A stretch of 64,000 nucleotides of DNA, taken from NCBI RefSeq assembly GCF_016742955.1, contig NZ_JABBYC010000003.1, positions 62,001-126,000 of the forward strand, written 5' to 3'. Each line of letters begins with the position of its first letter. Position 1 is the first letter of the stretch. The DNA is from Myceligenerans indicum (lineage in GTDB: Bacteria > Actinomycetota > Actinomycetes > Actinomycetales > Cellulomonadaceae). Below the pieces are notes generated by a model. The model did no database searches and had not been told where the DNA came from. It worked only from the letters and a program-made list of their open reading frames with translations. Made by a program: the position numbers and the translations under genes. Below, piece after piece: positions 9,022 to 17,309 of this stretch.

Positions 9022-9094
9022 CAGGGTAGACAGGACTCGAACCTGCAACCTGCGGTTTTGGAGACCGCTGCGCTACCAATTGCGCCACTACCCT
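9022..9094 (-). tRNA. tRNA-Trp (CCA)
   Basis: A full cloverleaf reads on the minus strand. Acceptor stem AGGGTAG/CTACCCT is perfect, the anticodon loop CTCCAAA carries CCA (plus-strand 9059-9061), and the T loop is TTCGAGT. Discriminator base is G and CCA is not encoded. It sits just upstream of secE, its usual place in actinobacteria. Confidence 0.97.
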
Positions 9095-9272
9095 TCGGCT
9101 GAGCCCTTCACCGCCGCTACGAACTCCCCACAGGGGCACGCTCCAGCAGGCGACGAGCTAATCACCGGTGCATAACTGTACGGCACGGGAGCCAGTGGGT
9201 CGAACCCGATCCGAGGACGGGCCACCCGGCGGCCAGGGAGAACCACGAACCGTACGGGCACCACCCGATCCG

Positions 9273-11429
9273 TCAGGCGGACCCTGCGTCCGCGGCGGCG
9301 CCTGTCCCCCCGTCAGCAGCCCCACCATCGCCCGTATCGCCCTCCGACGGAGGTGGCGGATCGGTGCCCGGGGGGTCGATCACCCCACCGGTCGGATCGC
9401 CCGACGGATCACCGGTCGGCTCACCCGACGGATCACCGGTCGGCGCGTCCGACGGTTCGTCGGTCGGCGCGTCGGTCGGTTCCTCGGTGGCATCCGACGG
9501 CGTCGCCGACGGGGACGCGGAAGGCGTCGCCGACGGGGACGGTTCCGACGGCTCGGGGTCGGGCTCGGGCACGTACGGCACGGCCGGTTCGGTCGCCGAT
9601 TCGGACGGGGTGGCGGAGGGCTCCGGCTTCGGACGTTTCGACGCGTCACGGGTGATCGCCGCGGCCGGGTCCCGTGCCCAGCCGTTGGTCAGCACACCTG
9701 CCAGCGCGAGCCCGCCTCCACCGAGGACCAGGACGAGCGCCACCACCAGGGCGACCACCCGCCCTCGGCGGACCGGCTGTTCCTCCGCCGGGTCCGCCAG
9801 GGGCGGCGGGCCGAGCGGCGGCCGTCCCCCGGCTGCCGCGCCGCGCGCGGCCGGAGGGAGCACCTCGGTCGATGCCACGCCACCCCTCGGGACATAGGCG
9901 CCGACGACGGTGGTGCGCGACTCGCCGGCGACCTCGTCGGACAGCTGGCCCACCTTGAGGGTGCCGCCGCCGACCTGGTCCAGCTTCTCGGTCGGGTCGC
10001 TGCCGATCTGCGCCAGATCGAGGGTCGGGTCACCGGACGGCACGGCTGCGACCGCGGCTCCTCCCGAACCGCCGAGTTCTGCGAGCAGAGCCCGAAGCGC
10101 GGCCGCCATCGCGGCGGCGTCCGGATAGCGGCGCAGGGAGTTCTTCGCCATGGCGCGTGCGACGATCCGGTCGACCGGCCCCGGCACGGCGGGCTTGCGC
10201 GCGGAGACCGCCGGCACGGGCGCCTCGACGTGTGCGCGGAGCACGTCCTGTGCCGCCGCTCGCTCGAACGGGGCATGCCCCGTGATCGCGTAGTACGTCA
10301 GGGCGCCGACCGCGTACAGATCGCTGCGCGCGTCGAGCGGCTGCCCCTTGGCCTGCTCCGGGGACATCCCGATGATGGAGCCGGAGACCGTCTCACCGTC
10401 CCCGGGCCCTCCGGCGGCCGCCGTGAGTCCCAGATCGAGCAGCCCGACACCGTAGGTCCCGTCCTCACGGCGATCCATCATGACGTTGCGCGGAGCGATG
10501 TCGCGATGGACGAACCCCGCGTCGTGCACCGCGGCGAGGCCGTCGAGCAGATCGGCCACCGCCTCCAGGGCGAACTGCCAGGGCAGGCCTCCGCCCGCAG
10601 CCGCATCCGAGAGCAGAGCCCCGGGGAACCGCCGCATGACGGTCCACGGGACGACGGCGCCCGCCACGTCGTCCTCTCCCGTGGCCAGCACCTTGACCAC
10701 GCCCGGGTGGTCGATCCGTTCCGACGCGGCGACCTCCCGCCGCAGCGCGCTGCGCGAGAACTCGTCGTCGACCAGGTGCGGGTGCAGGACCTTGACCACC
10801 AGAGGCCAGGAGTCCGGTGCGTCGGTCTCGCCGATCGAGCGGGCCTCGTAGACCGTGAAGGTCGCACCGGTACCCAGGACGTCACCGAGTTCGTAGCGCC
10901 CGCCGAGCACGACGTGCCCGCCGTGCCGTTCCGGCTCGGCCTGCGGACCGCCGAGGTCGGGCTGGGTACGGGCCTCTCCCTCGGACCCCGGCCCTGCGTG
11001 ACCGTCATCGTTCCCAGCCCCGCCCCCGGCGGCGGTGCCTGGATCTCCGCCGGCACCGCTCACGGCGTCCGCCCCGGCCGCGGATTCGGGCTCGTCCGCA
11101 GGCTCGGGCTCGGGCTCGTCCGCAGGCTCGGGCTCGACGTCGTCGGCCTGGGTCTCGGCCTCGGTCTCGGCGGCGCGATCGTCCTCGCCCTCACCCCCGG
11201 CGTCGGTCCCGGCCTCCGCCTGCGCACCCCCATCGGACCCGGCGTCGGCATCGACGTCCGGCCCGGCATCGGTATCCGGCCCGGCATCGCCATCGACGAC
11301 GGCGTCGCCCTCGCTGTCGGGCGCGGCCGCCTCCTGCTCGCGCTCCGGGTCGCTGGTCTCCGGCCAGGTGCCGTCGGGCTCGTGGTCGTCGGGCACGCCC
11401 TGTCCGGGCGCCTTCGGTGTGCTGGTCAT
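9273..11429 (-). CDS. Membrane-anchored Ser/Thr protein kinase (PknB-like)
   Basis: A 718-residue Hanks-type kinase. Residues 1-170 are very acidic and low-complexity. The kinase domain spans about 178-430: Gly loop GTGATFTVYEA, Lys213, catalytic loop HRDIAPRN (Asp310), metal-binding Asp332 in DLG rather than DFG, and GMSPEQAKG in the activation segment. One membrane span lies around 558-580, followed by an extracellular tail rich in Pro/Ser/Thr/Asp (repeats like DPSGEPTGDPSGDPTG) and no PASTA domains. GGGAGAA precedes the ATG at 11429. It is divergent from adenosine deaminase. Its tail may sit in the cell wall; targets are unknown. Confidence 0.93.
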   Translation of the reverse strand: MTSTPKAPGQGVPDDHEPDGTWPETSDPEREQEAAAPDSEGDAVVDGDAGPDTDAGPDVDADAGSDGGAQAEAGTDAGGEGEDDRAAETEAETQADDVEPEPADEPEPEPADEPESAAGADAVSGAGGDPGTAAGGGAGNDDGHAGPGSEGEARTQPDLGGPQAEPERHGGHVVLGGRYELGDVLGTGATFTVYEARSIGETDAPDSWPLVVKVLHPHLVDDEFSRSALRREVAASERIDHPGVVKVLATGEDDVAGAVVPWTVMRRFPGALLSDAAAGGGLPWQFALEAVADLLDGLAAVHDAGFVHRDIAPRNVMMDRREDGTYGVGLLDLGLTAAAGGPGDGETVSGSIIGMSPEQAKGQPLDARSDLYAVGALTYYAITGHAPFERAAAQDVLRAHVEAPVPAVSARKPAVPGPVDRIVARAMAKNSLRRYPDAAAMAAALRALLAELGGSGGAAVAAVPSGDPTLDLAQIGSDPTEKLDQVGGGTLKVGQLSDEVAGESRTTVVGAYVPRGGVASTEVLPPAARGAAAGGRPPLGPPPLADPAEEQPVRRGRVVALVVALVLVLGGGGLALAGVLTNGWARDPAAAITRDASKRPKPEPSATPSESATEPAVPYVPEPDPEPSEPSPSATPSASPSATPSDATEEPTDAPTDEPSDAPTGDPSGEPTGDPSGDPTGGVIDPPGTDPPPPSEGDTGDGGAADGGTGAAADAGSA

Positions 11430-11543
11430 TTCTCCCGGGAGCTCCGGCGTGCTCCGCCAGGCCACTTGTTTCGGATGTAAGAGTCGTGGAAACAATCACG
11501 GACGGCGCATGCCACGCCCGGCCCGCTTTGCCAGACTACGCAG

Positions 11544-12629
11544 ATGCGAGACCTGGCGCTCCTTCCGAAGGCCCACCTACACCTCCATTTCACGGGATCC
11601 ATGCGAGTCGGGACGCTCGTCGATCTGGCGGAGAAGTACCGCGTGAAGCTGCCCGGGGCGCTGACCGACGGCGACCCGTTGCACCTTCCGCCGACCGAGC
11701 GCGGCTGGTTCCGCTTCCAGCGCCTGTACGACGCCGCCCGCAAGTGCGTCCGCTCCGAGGACGACATGCGGCGCATCGTCGACGAGGCCGCGGCCGACGA
11801 CGCGGCCGAGGGATCGGGGCGGTTGGAGATCCAGGTGGATCCGACGTCGTACGCTCCGTTCACCGGCGGGATCACTCCCGCGGTGGAGATCGTCATCGAT
11901 GCCGCCCGCCGCGCGAGCGCGGACCACGGCATCGAGGTCGCGGTGATCGTCGCGGCCTCGCGCATGAAGCATCCGCTCGATGCCCGCACGCTGGCGCGGC
12001 TGGCCGCACGCTACGCGGGCGACGGCGTCGGCGACGTGATCGGCTTCGGGCTGTCCAACGACGAGCGCCGCGGGAACACCAGTGGGTTCGCCCGTGCCTT
12101 CGAGATCGCCCGCCGCGCCGGCCTCGCCGCCGTGCCGCACGGCGGCGAGCTGCTCGGTCCGGAGCACATCGACGTCGTCCTGCGCGACCTGGCGCCGGAT
12201 CGCCTGGGGCACGGCGTCCGGGCGGCCGAGAACGAACGTCTGCTGGGGGAGATCGTGGACCGGGACATCGCCCTGGAGGTGTGCCCTGCCTCGAACGTGA
12301 GCCTCGGCGTCTATCACGACGCGGCGGACGTCCCGCTGCGCCGGCTGACCGACGCGGGAGCCCGGGTCGCGCTCGGCGCCGACGACCCGCTCCTGTTCGG
12401 GTCACGGCTGCTGGCGCAGTACGAGACCGCCCGGACCGTTCACGGCTTCTCGGACGCCGAGCTCGCCGGGCTGGCACGGTCGTCGATCCGGGCGAGCCGG
12501 GCGTCGTCGTCCACCAAGGAACACCTGCTCGGAGGAGTCGACGCCTGGCTGGAGGGACCGGACCCCGGCTCCGACGCAGGTCAGGGGATGTTTGGCGGAA
12601 ACATGGATGAGTCGGTCACAGTTGTGTGA
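11544..12629 (+). CDS. add: Adenosine deaminase
   Basis: A 361-residue TIM-barrel deaminase that converts adenosine to inosine in purine salvage. Zinc-site and catalytic motifs are visible: His11 and His13 in KAHLHLH, PHGGEL with the proton-donating Glu, RLGHGV, and the Asp pair in ALGADDPLLF (usually SLNTDDP). Length is typical. It lies divergent to the kinase gene with a 114-base gap. The GADDP variant makes a relative acting on another purine possible but less likely. Confidence 0.9.
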   Translation: MRDLALLPKAHLHLHFTGSMRVGTLVDLAEKYRVKLPGALTDGDPLHLPPTERGWFRFQRLYDAARKCVRSEDDMRRIVDEAAADDAAEGSGRLEIQVDPTSYAPFTGGITPAVEIVIDAARRASADHGIEVAVIVAASRMKHPLDARTLARLAARYAGDGVGDVIGFGLSNDERRGNTSGFARAFEIARRAGLAAVPHGGELLGPEHIDVVLRDLAPDRLGHGVRAAENERLLGEIVDRDIALEVCPASNVSLGVYHDAADVPLRRLTDAGARVALGADDPLLFGSRLLAQYETARTVHGFSDAELAGLARSSIRASRASSSTKEHLLGGVDAWLEGPDPGSDAGQGMFGGNMDESVTVV

Positions 12630-12782
12630 CGATCTCCGGAGGCAACGGATGTTGGTGCTGGCGCGTCAGCTCTCCATGACGGACACTCGCGAGGGAAGTG
12701 CCCAGGCACTTCTCGAGAGGTCGCCCGGGCGACCACCATGGCGACGGCTGTCCCGATCGGACGACCTCACGAGGGGAACGAC

Positions 12783-13805
12783 ATGTCCAGGACACACGGC
12801 GGGGCTTCTGCCCGGCGCGCGACGGCGCTGCTCACGACCCTGCTCCTGAGCGGTACGGCACTGGCCGGATGCTCCGCCCAGGGAGCCACGGAAGCGGGCG
12901 CCGGGCCTTCCTCGGGCGAGAGCCCGGCGACCGCCGCCCCGTCGCCGAGCGGAACGGCCGGTTCGGCCCTCCCCGGACCGGCCGACGCGGATGCGAGCGC
13001 GGAGGCCGGGGAGCCGAGCCAGGAGGGTTCCGCCGAGCCGGACGGTGCACCGAGCGACAGCGGCCACGGGACCGACGAGGCCGAGGACTCGGGTGAGGAC
13101 GCCGACGACGCCACCGACGACGCCGGCGACGACGCGGCGGCGGACGAGGGCACGAACGCGGAGCAGGACCAGGAGGCGGAGCAGGACCAGGAGTCCGACC
13201 TGCCCGAGCACGTCGAGTTCGGCGAGAACAGCGACCGGGTCGAGGCGATCCAGCAACGGCTTCAGGACCTGGGCTACTACATCACGGCGGTCGACGGCGC
13301 CTACGGCGGCGAGACGCAACAGGCACTCTGGGCGCTGCAGAAGGCGGGCGGTCTGTACCGCGACGGGATCGTCGGGCCGAAGACCCAGCGCGCCCTCGAC
13401 GACGGCACCGTTCCACGGCCGCGAAGCTCGTCGGGCAAGGTGATCGAGATCGACATCACCCGGCAGCTGCTGCTCGCGGTCGAGGACGGACGAGTCGTCA
13501 GGACCATCAACGCGGCCTCCGGCAACGGTGAGCGGTTCGAGGCCAGGGGCAGGACCTACACGGCGTCGACACCGCGTGGCGACTTCCACGTCTACAACGA
13601 GATCGACGGGATGCACTCCTCCACGCTCGAACTGGGCAACATGTGGCGGCCCAAGTACTTCAACGGAGGTATCGCGGTCCACGGGTCGGGCTCGGTGCCG
13701 CCGTTCCCGGCGTCGCACGGCTGCGTGCGCGTGTCGAACGCGGCGATGAACTGGATCTGGGACACCTGGGGCGCGCCGCGCGGAACACGAGTTCTCGTGT
13801 ACTGA
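12783..13805 (+). CDS. L,D-transpeptidase lipoprotein with peptidoglycan-binding domain
   Basis: A 340-residue exported enzyme. A lipoprotein signal ends in LAGC, then a very acidic Asp/Glu/Ala linker follows. A PG_binding_1 repeat comes next (VEAIQQRLQDLGYYITAVDG, then GIVGPKTQRALDDG), and finally a YkuD domain with the HGSGSVPPFPASHGCVRVSN motif (His300, His312, catalytic Cys314). It should make 3-3 or anchoring crosslinks in peptidoglycan. ATG at 12783 is preceded by GAGGGGA. The linker DNA carries an 18-bp tandem repeat near 13160-13195. Confidence 0.94.
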   Translation: MSRTHGGASARRATALLTTLLLSGTALAGCSAQGATEAGAGPSSGESPATAAPSPSGTAGSALPGPADADASAEAGEPSQEGSAEPDGAPSDSGHGTDEAEDSGEDADDATDDAGDDAAADEGTNAEQDQEAEQDQESDLPEHVEFGENSDRVEAIQQRLQDLGYYITAVDGAYGGETQQALWALQKAGGLYRDGIVGPKTQRALDDGTVPRPRSSSGKVIEIDITRQLLLAVEDGRVVRTINAASGNGERFEARGRTYTASTPRGDFHVYNEIDGMHSSTLELGNMWRPKYFNGGIAVHGSGSVPPFPASHGCVRVSNAAMNWIWDTWGAPRGTRVLVY

Positions 13806-13898
13806 CGTGGGCTCGGCCGCACCGGGCGGGAGCCAGGTCGTCGGGCACCGAACCGTGGGCGTCCCCGGGCGACGGAGCAGACGGGTCCGCGGCTGCCC

Positions 13899-14753
13899 TC
13901 AGCTGTCCGTGTGGCACGTCCCGCGGCCCGCGAGCGCCAGGCCCTCCCGGTCCCCGTCCCCCAGCTCACGGACGTCGAGCGAGCCTTCCGGGTACATGAT
14001 CTGCGTCGCGTCGTCGACGTGGTCCAGCCCGAGCGCGTGCCCGAGCTCGTGGAGCGCGACCGTCTCCACGTAGTCCCGCCCTCCCGGCAGGTGGAGCCAG
14101 CGGCCCAGGACGTCCTCGTTCAGCGTGACCGCCCCGGTGACCAGGCGCGGGGTTCCGTCTATGGTCACCATCGTCGCCCCGCCGAGCCCGGCGACGTCGG
14201 GTTCGAGCGCGGGGACCTCGTCGGCCCCGGCCCACGTGATGAGCAACGGCGCCCAGCGGTCTCCGTACTCTCGCGGCTGGACCGGCGCACGGTCCCCGGT
14301 GGGCCCCTCCTTCGTGGCGCCGTCCTCCTCGAGCCGCAGGCCGCTGGCCTCCTGCACCCGCTCGACCGCATCGCGGATCTCGACCAGCACGGCCGCGGGC
14401 ATCCCCTCGGTACGCACCACGTAGTGCAGAGGACGGCACGGGTCGTGGAGCACCGGAGTCCCGCCTGCGGTCTCGTACTCGAAGGCATAGGGCCCGCCCG
14501 GGCCCGGGTCCACGGCGGGCAGCACGCGCGACGGCCCGGCGTCCTCGGGAACGTCCGGGATCGGGACGCCGTCCAGGCGCGGGCGCGGACCGGACTCCCC
14601 GGCGCCCTGGGGGCGCCAGACGAACGGGTCCATCACCGCCGGCTGGTCGAGTTCGAGGACCTGACGCAGCCTGGGCAGACCGACGGTGACGAGCAACCCG
14701 GCGACGACGGCGAAGATCACGAGCGTGAACAGCGTGCGAGCCACTCGTCGCAT
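13899..14753 (-). CDS. Matrixin-like zinc metalloprotease, membrane-anchored
   Basis: A 284-residue protein with an N-terminal hydrophobic anchor (TLFTLVIFAVVAGLLVTVGL). The C-terminal zinc protease domain carries HELGHALGLDH (235-245, the HExxHxxGxxH metzincin motif) and a Met-turn, TQIMYP (Met253). The middle resembles the substrate-binding part of M10-like peptidases. GGGAGGTGACC precedes the ATG at 14753; the frame is open much further upstream but that portion lies antisense to murB. It is convergent with the L,D-transpeptidase and divergent from murB. Substrate unknown. Confidence 0.88.
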   Translation of the reverse strand: MRRVARTLFTLVIFAVVAGLLVTVGLPRLRQVLELDQPAVMDPFVWRPQGAGESGPRPRLDGVPIPDVPEDAGPSRVLPAVDPGPGGPYAFEYETAGGTPVLHDPCRPLHYVVRTEGMPAAVLVEIRDAVERVQEASGLRLEEDGATKEGPTGDRAPVQPREYGDRWAPLLITWAGADEVPALEPDVAGLGGATMVTIDGTPRLVTGAVTLNEDVLGRWLHLPGGRDYVETVALHELGHALGLDHVDDATQIMYPEGSLDVRELGDGDREGLALAGRGTCHTDS

Positions 14754-14847
14754 GGTCACCTCCCGCCACCAGCATGGACTACCAGGGGCACACGCACGAG
14801 ACATACAAATGGTTCCCACGAACTCGACGGACTTCACCCGCCGCATG

Positions 14848-14870
14848 TCGAAGATGTGCACAATCTTCGA
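14848..14870. promoter_or_regulatory. Palindrome in the murB/metalloprotease divergent promoter region
   Basis: Arms TCGAAGAT and ATCTTCGA (14848-14855, 14863-14870) flank a core containing GTGCAC. It ends 21 bases before the murB start and lies 95 bases upstream of the metalloprotease start. The symmetry suits a dimeric repressor site over the murB promoter; a short RNA hairpin in the murB leader is the alternative. Confidence 0.5.
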
Positions 14871-14891
14871 GCTCCATGTAGATAGGCTTGC

Positions 14892-16073
14892 ATGGTGACC
14901 GCAGACCAGGACGTGCTCCCGCACAGTGCCGTCGTCCCGAGTCTCGCCGACCTCACCACGCTGAGGGTCGGCGGGCCCGTCGTCTCCTACGTGGAGGCCA
15001 CGACCGAGCAGGAACTCCTCGACGCCGTGCGCGCCGCCGACGAGACCGGGACGCCGCTCCTCGTCGTCGGCGGCGGCTCGAATCTGCTCGTCGCCGACGA
15101 GGGGTTCGACGGTGTCGTGGTTCGCGACGTGCGCAGAGGCCTCGACGTCGCGTCCGAGGACGCGTGCGGCGGGGCGGTCGTGTCCGCGCCCGCCGGACAG
15201 AGCTGGGACGACCTCGTGCGGGAGGCGGTCGATGCCGGCTGGTACGGCATCGAGGCCCTGTCGGGCATCCCGGGAACCGTCGGCGCCGCGCCCGTGCAGA
15301 ACATCGGCGCCTACGGCCAGGAGGTCGCGTCGACGCTGGCCAGCGTCCGGGTGTGGGACAGGGCGCAAGGGCGTGTGCGCACGCTGACGAACAGCGAGCT
15401 CGGCTTCGGGTACCGGACCTCGATCCTGAAGCGCTCCATGCAGGCGGCGGGCCGCCAGGAGGGCGAGGGGGATCCGCTGGCGCCCTGGTACCCGACTCCC
15501 CGCCACATCGTCCTGGACGTCACGCTCCAGATGCGGCTCGGCACGCTGTCCGGCCCCATCGCCTACAGTCAGCTCGCCGGCAGGCTCGGCGCCGAGCAGG
15601 GCGACCGGGTACCGTCCCGGGACGTCCGTGACGCGGTGCTGGAGCTGCGCAGCGGCAAGGGAATGGTGCTCGACGACCCGGACGCGCCGGACCACGACCG
15701 GTGGAGCGCCGGGTCGTTCTTCACGAATCCGATCGTGCCGGTCGGGCTGGCGGAGCGGCTGCCGGCCGGGGCCCCGCGGTTCGCGGTCCGCGGTACCGCC
15801 GAGCCGGGCCGGGAGGCGTCCGTCGACCCCGCCCATGTCAAGACGTCCGCCGCCTGGCTGATCCAGCATGCCGGATTCGCACCCGGGTTCGGCCTGGTCG
15901 GCGAGCACAGCCCGGCACGGCTGTCGACGAAGCACACGCTGGCACTGACCAACCGCGGCGGCGCACGTGCCGAGGATCTGGTCGCGCTGGCCAGAGCTGT
16001 CCGTGACGGTGTCCGGGAGTGCTTCGGGATCACCCTGGACCCGGAACCGGTCCTGGTGGGCGTCGCCCTCTGA
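14892..16073 (+). CDS. murB: UDP-N-acetylmuramate dehydrogenase
   Basis: A 393-residue flavoprotein that reduces UDP-GlcNAc-enolpyruvate to UDP-MurNAc, the second committed step of peptidoglycan synthesis. Motifs seen: NTERMINAL TTLRVGG, FAD-binding VVGGGSNLLVADEGFDG, GIPGTVGAAPVQNIGAYGQE, FGYRTSILK, and the substrate-side WSAGSFFTNP with the catalytic Ser. Length is slightly above E. coli MurB, as in other actinobacteria. ATG at 14892. It ends in a strong hairpin facing the LacI gene. Confidence 0.97.
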   Translation: MVTADQDVLPHSAVVPSLADLTTLRVGGPVVSYVEATTEQELLDAVRAADETGTPLLVVGGGSNLLVADEGFDGVVVRDVRRGLDVASEDACGGAVVSAPAGQSWDDLVREAVDAGWYGIEALSGIPGTVGAAPVQNIGAYGQEVASTLASVRVWDRAQGRVRTLTNSELGFGYRTSILKRSMQAAGRQEGEGDPLAPWYPTPRHIVLDVTLQMRLGTLSGPIAYSQLAGRLGAEQGDRVPSRDVRDAVLELRSGKGMVLDDPDAPDHDRWSAGSFFTNPIVPVGLAERLPAGAPRFAVRGTAEPGREASVDPAHVKTSAAWLIQHAGFAPGFGLVGEHSPARLSTKHTLALTNRGGARAEDLVALARAVRDGVRECFGITLDPEPVLVGVAL

Positions 16074-16105
16074 CCGCCTTCCCGGTCCGCGGACCAGGAA
16101 GGCGG
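16074..16105. terminator. Bidirectional terminator between murB and the lacI-family gene
   Basis: Outer stem CCGCCTTCC/GGAAGGCGG with an inner GGTCC/GGACC, a single C-A mismatch and a 2-base centre. It starts directly after the murB stop and lies 17 bases from the convergent regulator stop. Confidence 0.8.
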
Positions 16106-16121
16106 GCCGGAACGCCTGCTC

Positions 16122-17246
16122 TCAGAGCTCCGGCACGGGGCCCGTCGTGGTCCCCTCCTGGAACGTCGTCGTCAGCACGACGTCCTGCGGATCTTCGTCG
16201 GCCAGGACCGCCGCGACGGCGGCGCCGAGCGCGCGTCCCTTCTCCACGAGCGGCTGGCTGACCGACGTCAGCACGTCGGGCGACAGCCACGGCAGGTCGA
16301 GCCCGTCGAATCCGACCACCGAGACGTCCTCGGGGACGCGCAGCCCCAGCTCGCGGGCAGCGATGACCGCACCGGCCGCCAGCAGGTCGGAGTGCGCCAC
16401 GATCGCCGTGGGGCGTTCGCTCGCCGGTGCCCACTCCCCCAGGATCTCCGTGGCCGCATCGCGACCGTGCTCCACGAGGGACGCCGGTGTCTCCCACGAC
16501 ATCACCGGCTGGATCACGTCCCGCACGCCGGCCAGGCGGTTGCGGGTGGCGGTCCGGTCGGCCTGCTCGAGACGTTCGGCATCGACGGGCCCGGACCGCT
16601 CGCCGCGCCCGAACGGCATCGTGATCTCCGCGATCCGGGTGTGGCCCAGATCCACCAGATGCCGCACCGCTTCAGCCGTCCCGAAACGGTCGTCGATCGC
16701 GACCACCGGTACGTGGTCGATCTTCGTGCCCTCGCCGATCACGATCGGCACGCCGCGCCGCTGCAACGCGGCGATCGTCGGGTCGTCCGGGAGCGCTCCC
16801 CACACCAGCACCGCGACGTCCATCGCCGCGGTCTCCACCAGCGGGTCGACGGCGACCACACCCTCCGGCGCATCGCCGAGCCCACCCACCGCGGGCGCCT
16901 TCGCACCCTGCGGTTCACCCGGGATGAGGAGCACGCCCAGTCCCTGCTCACCGATCGACGAGACCAGGCCGTGCATCACCTGCACAGCCACCGGGTCGCG
17001 GAACGACCGGCCGAGCTGGTCACCGATGACGACGCCAACGATGCCGGAACGGCCCTGACGCAGCTGACGGCCCAGCGGGTTGGGCCCCGAGTAGTCGAGT
17101 TCCTTGGCGGCCGCCAGAACACGGTCCCTGGTCTGCGGGGTGATCGGACCCGAGCCCGAGAACGCGAGCGAGGCCGTCGACACCGACACCCCCGCACGCT
17201 CGGCGACCTTGGCCAAGGTCGGCTTGCTGCCGGACTGCCGGCTCAT
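16122..17246 (-). CDS. LacI-family transcriptional regulator
   Basis: A 374-residue LacI/GalR regulator. The N-terminal helix-turn-helix and hinge (TLAKVAERAGVSVSTASLAF) are followed by a periplasmic-binding-protein-like effector domain with characteristic DVSVVGFDGLDLP near the C-terminus. Divergent from an MFS transporter with only 63 bases between the start codons, so it very likely represses that transporter and itself. The inducer is probably a sugar or nucleoside-like solute, but the sequence does not say which. Confidence 0.94.
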   Translation of the reverse strand: MSRQSGSKPTLAKVAERAGVSVSTASLAFSGSGPITPQTRDRVLAAAKELDYSGPNPLGRQLRQGRSGIVGVVIGDQLGRSFRDPVAVQVMHGLVSSIGEQGLGVLLIPGEPQGAKAPAVGGLGDAPEGVVAVDPLVETAAMDVAVLVWGALPDDPTIAALQRRGVPIVIGEGTKIDHVPVVAIDDRFGTAEAVRHLVDLGHTRIAEITMPFGRGERSGPVDAERLEQADRTATRNRLAGVRDVIQPVMSWETPASLVEHGRDAATEILGEWAPASERPTAIVAHSDLLAAGAVIAARELGLRVPEDVSVVGFDGLDLPWLSPDVLTSVSQPLVEKGRALGAAVAAVLADEDPQDVVLTTTFQEGTTTGPVPEL

Positions 17247-17309
17247 CTACTGCTCCCTCACGCGTGGAAATCGGTTCACGGACCGTATCGTTTCGCGGGA
17301 GAATATCCT
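17247..17309. promoter_or_regulatory. Divergent promoter/operator for the lacI-family gene and MFS transporter
   Basis: 63 bases between divergent starts. It contains an imperfect palindrome GTGGAAATCGGTTCAC (17263-17278) followed by CGGT-N6-ACCG. Either could be the LacI-family operator. Assignment is by symmetry and position only. Confidence 0.5.

Noticed and set aside
9390..9560. Tandem repeats resembling a minisatellite
   Set aside because: They encode the Pro/Ser/Thr/Asp-rich extracellular tail of the kinase in frame, so they are coding repeats, not a separate element.
14754..15935. N-terminal extension of the metalloprotease frame
   Set aside because: It lies entirely antisense to murB; a strong RBS and membrane anchor mark the true start at 14753.
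16392..17309. N-terminal extension of the MFS frame
   Set aside because: Antisense to the lacI-family gene and lacks membrane segments; the first span begins right after the GTG at 17310.
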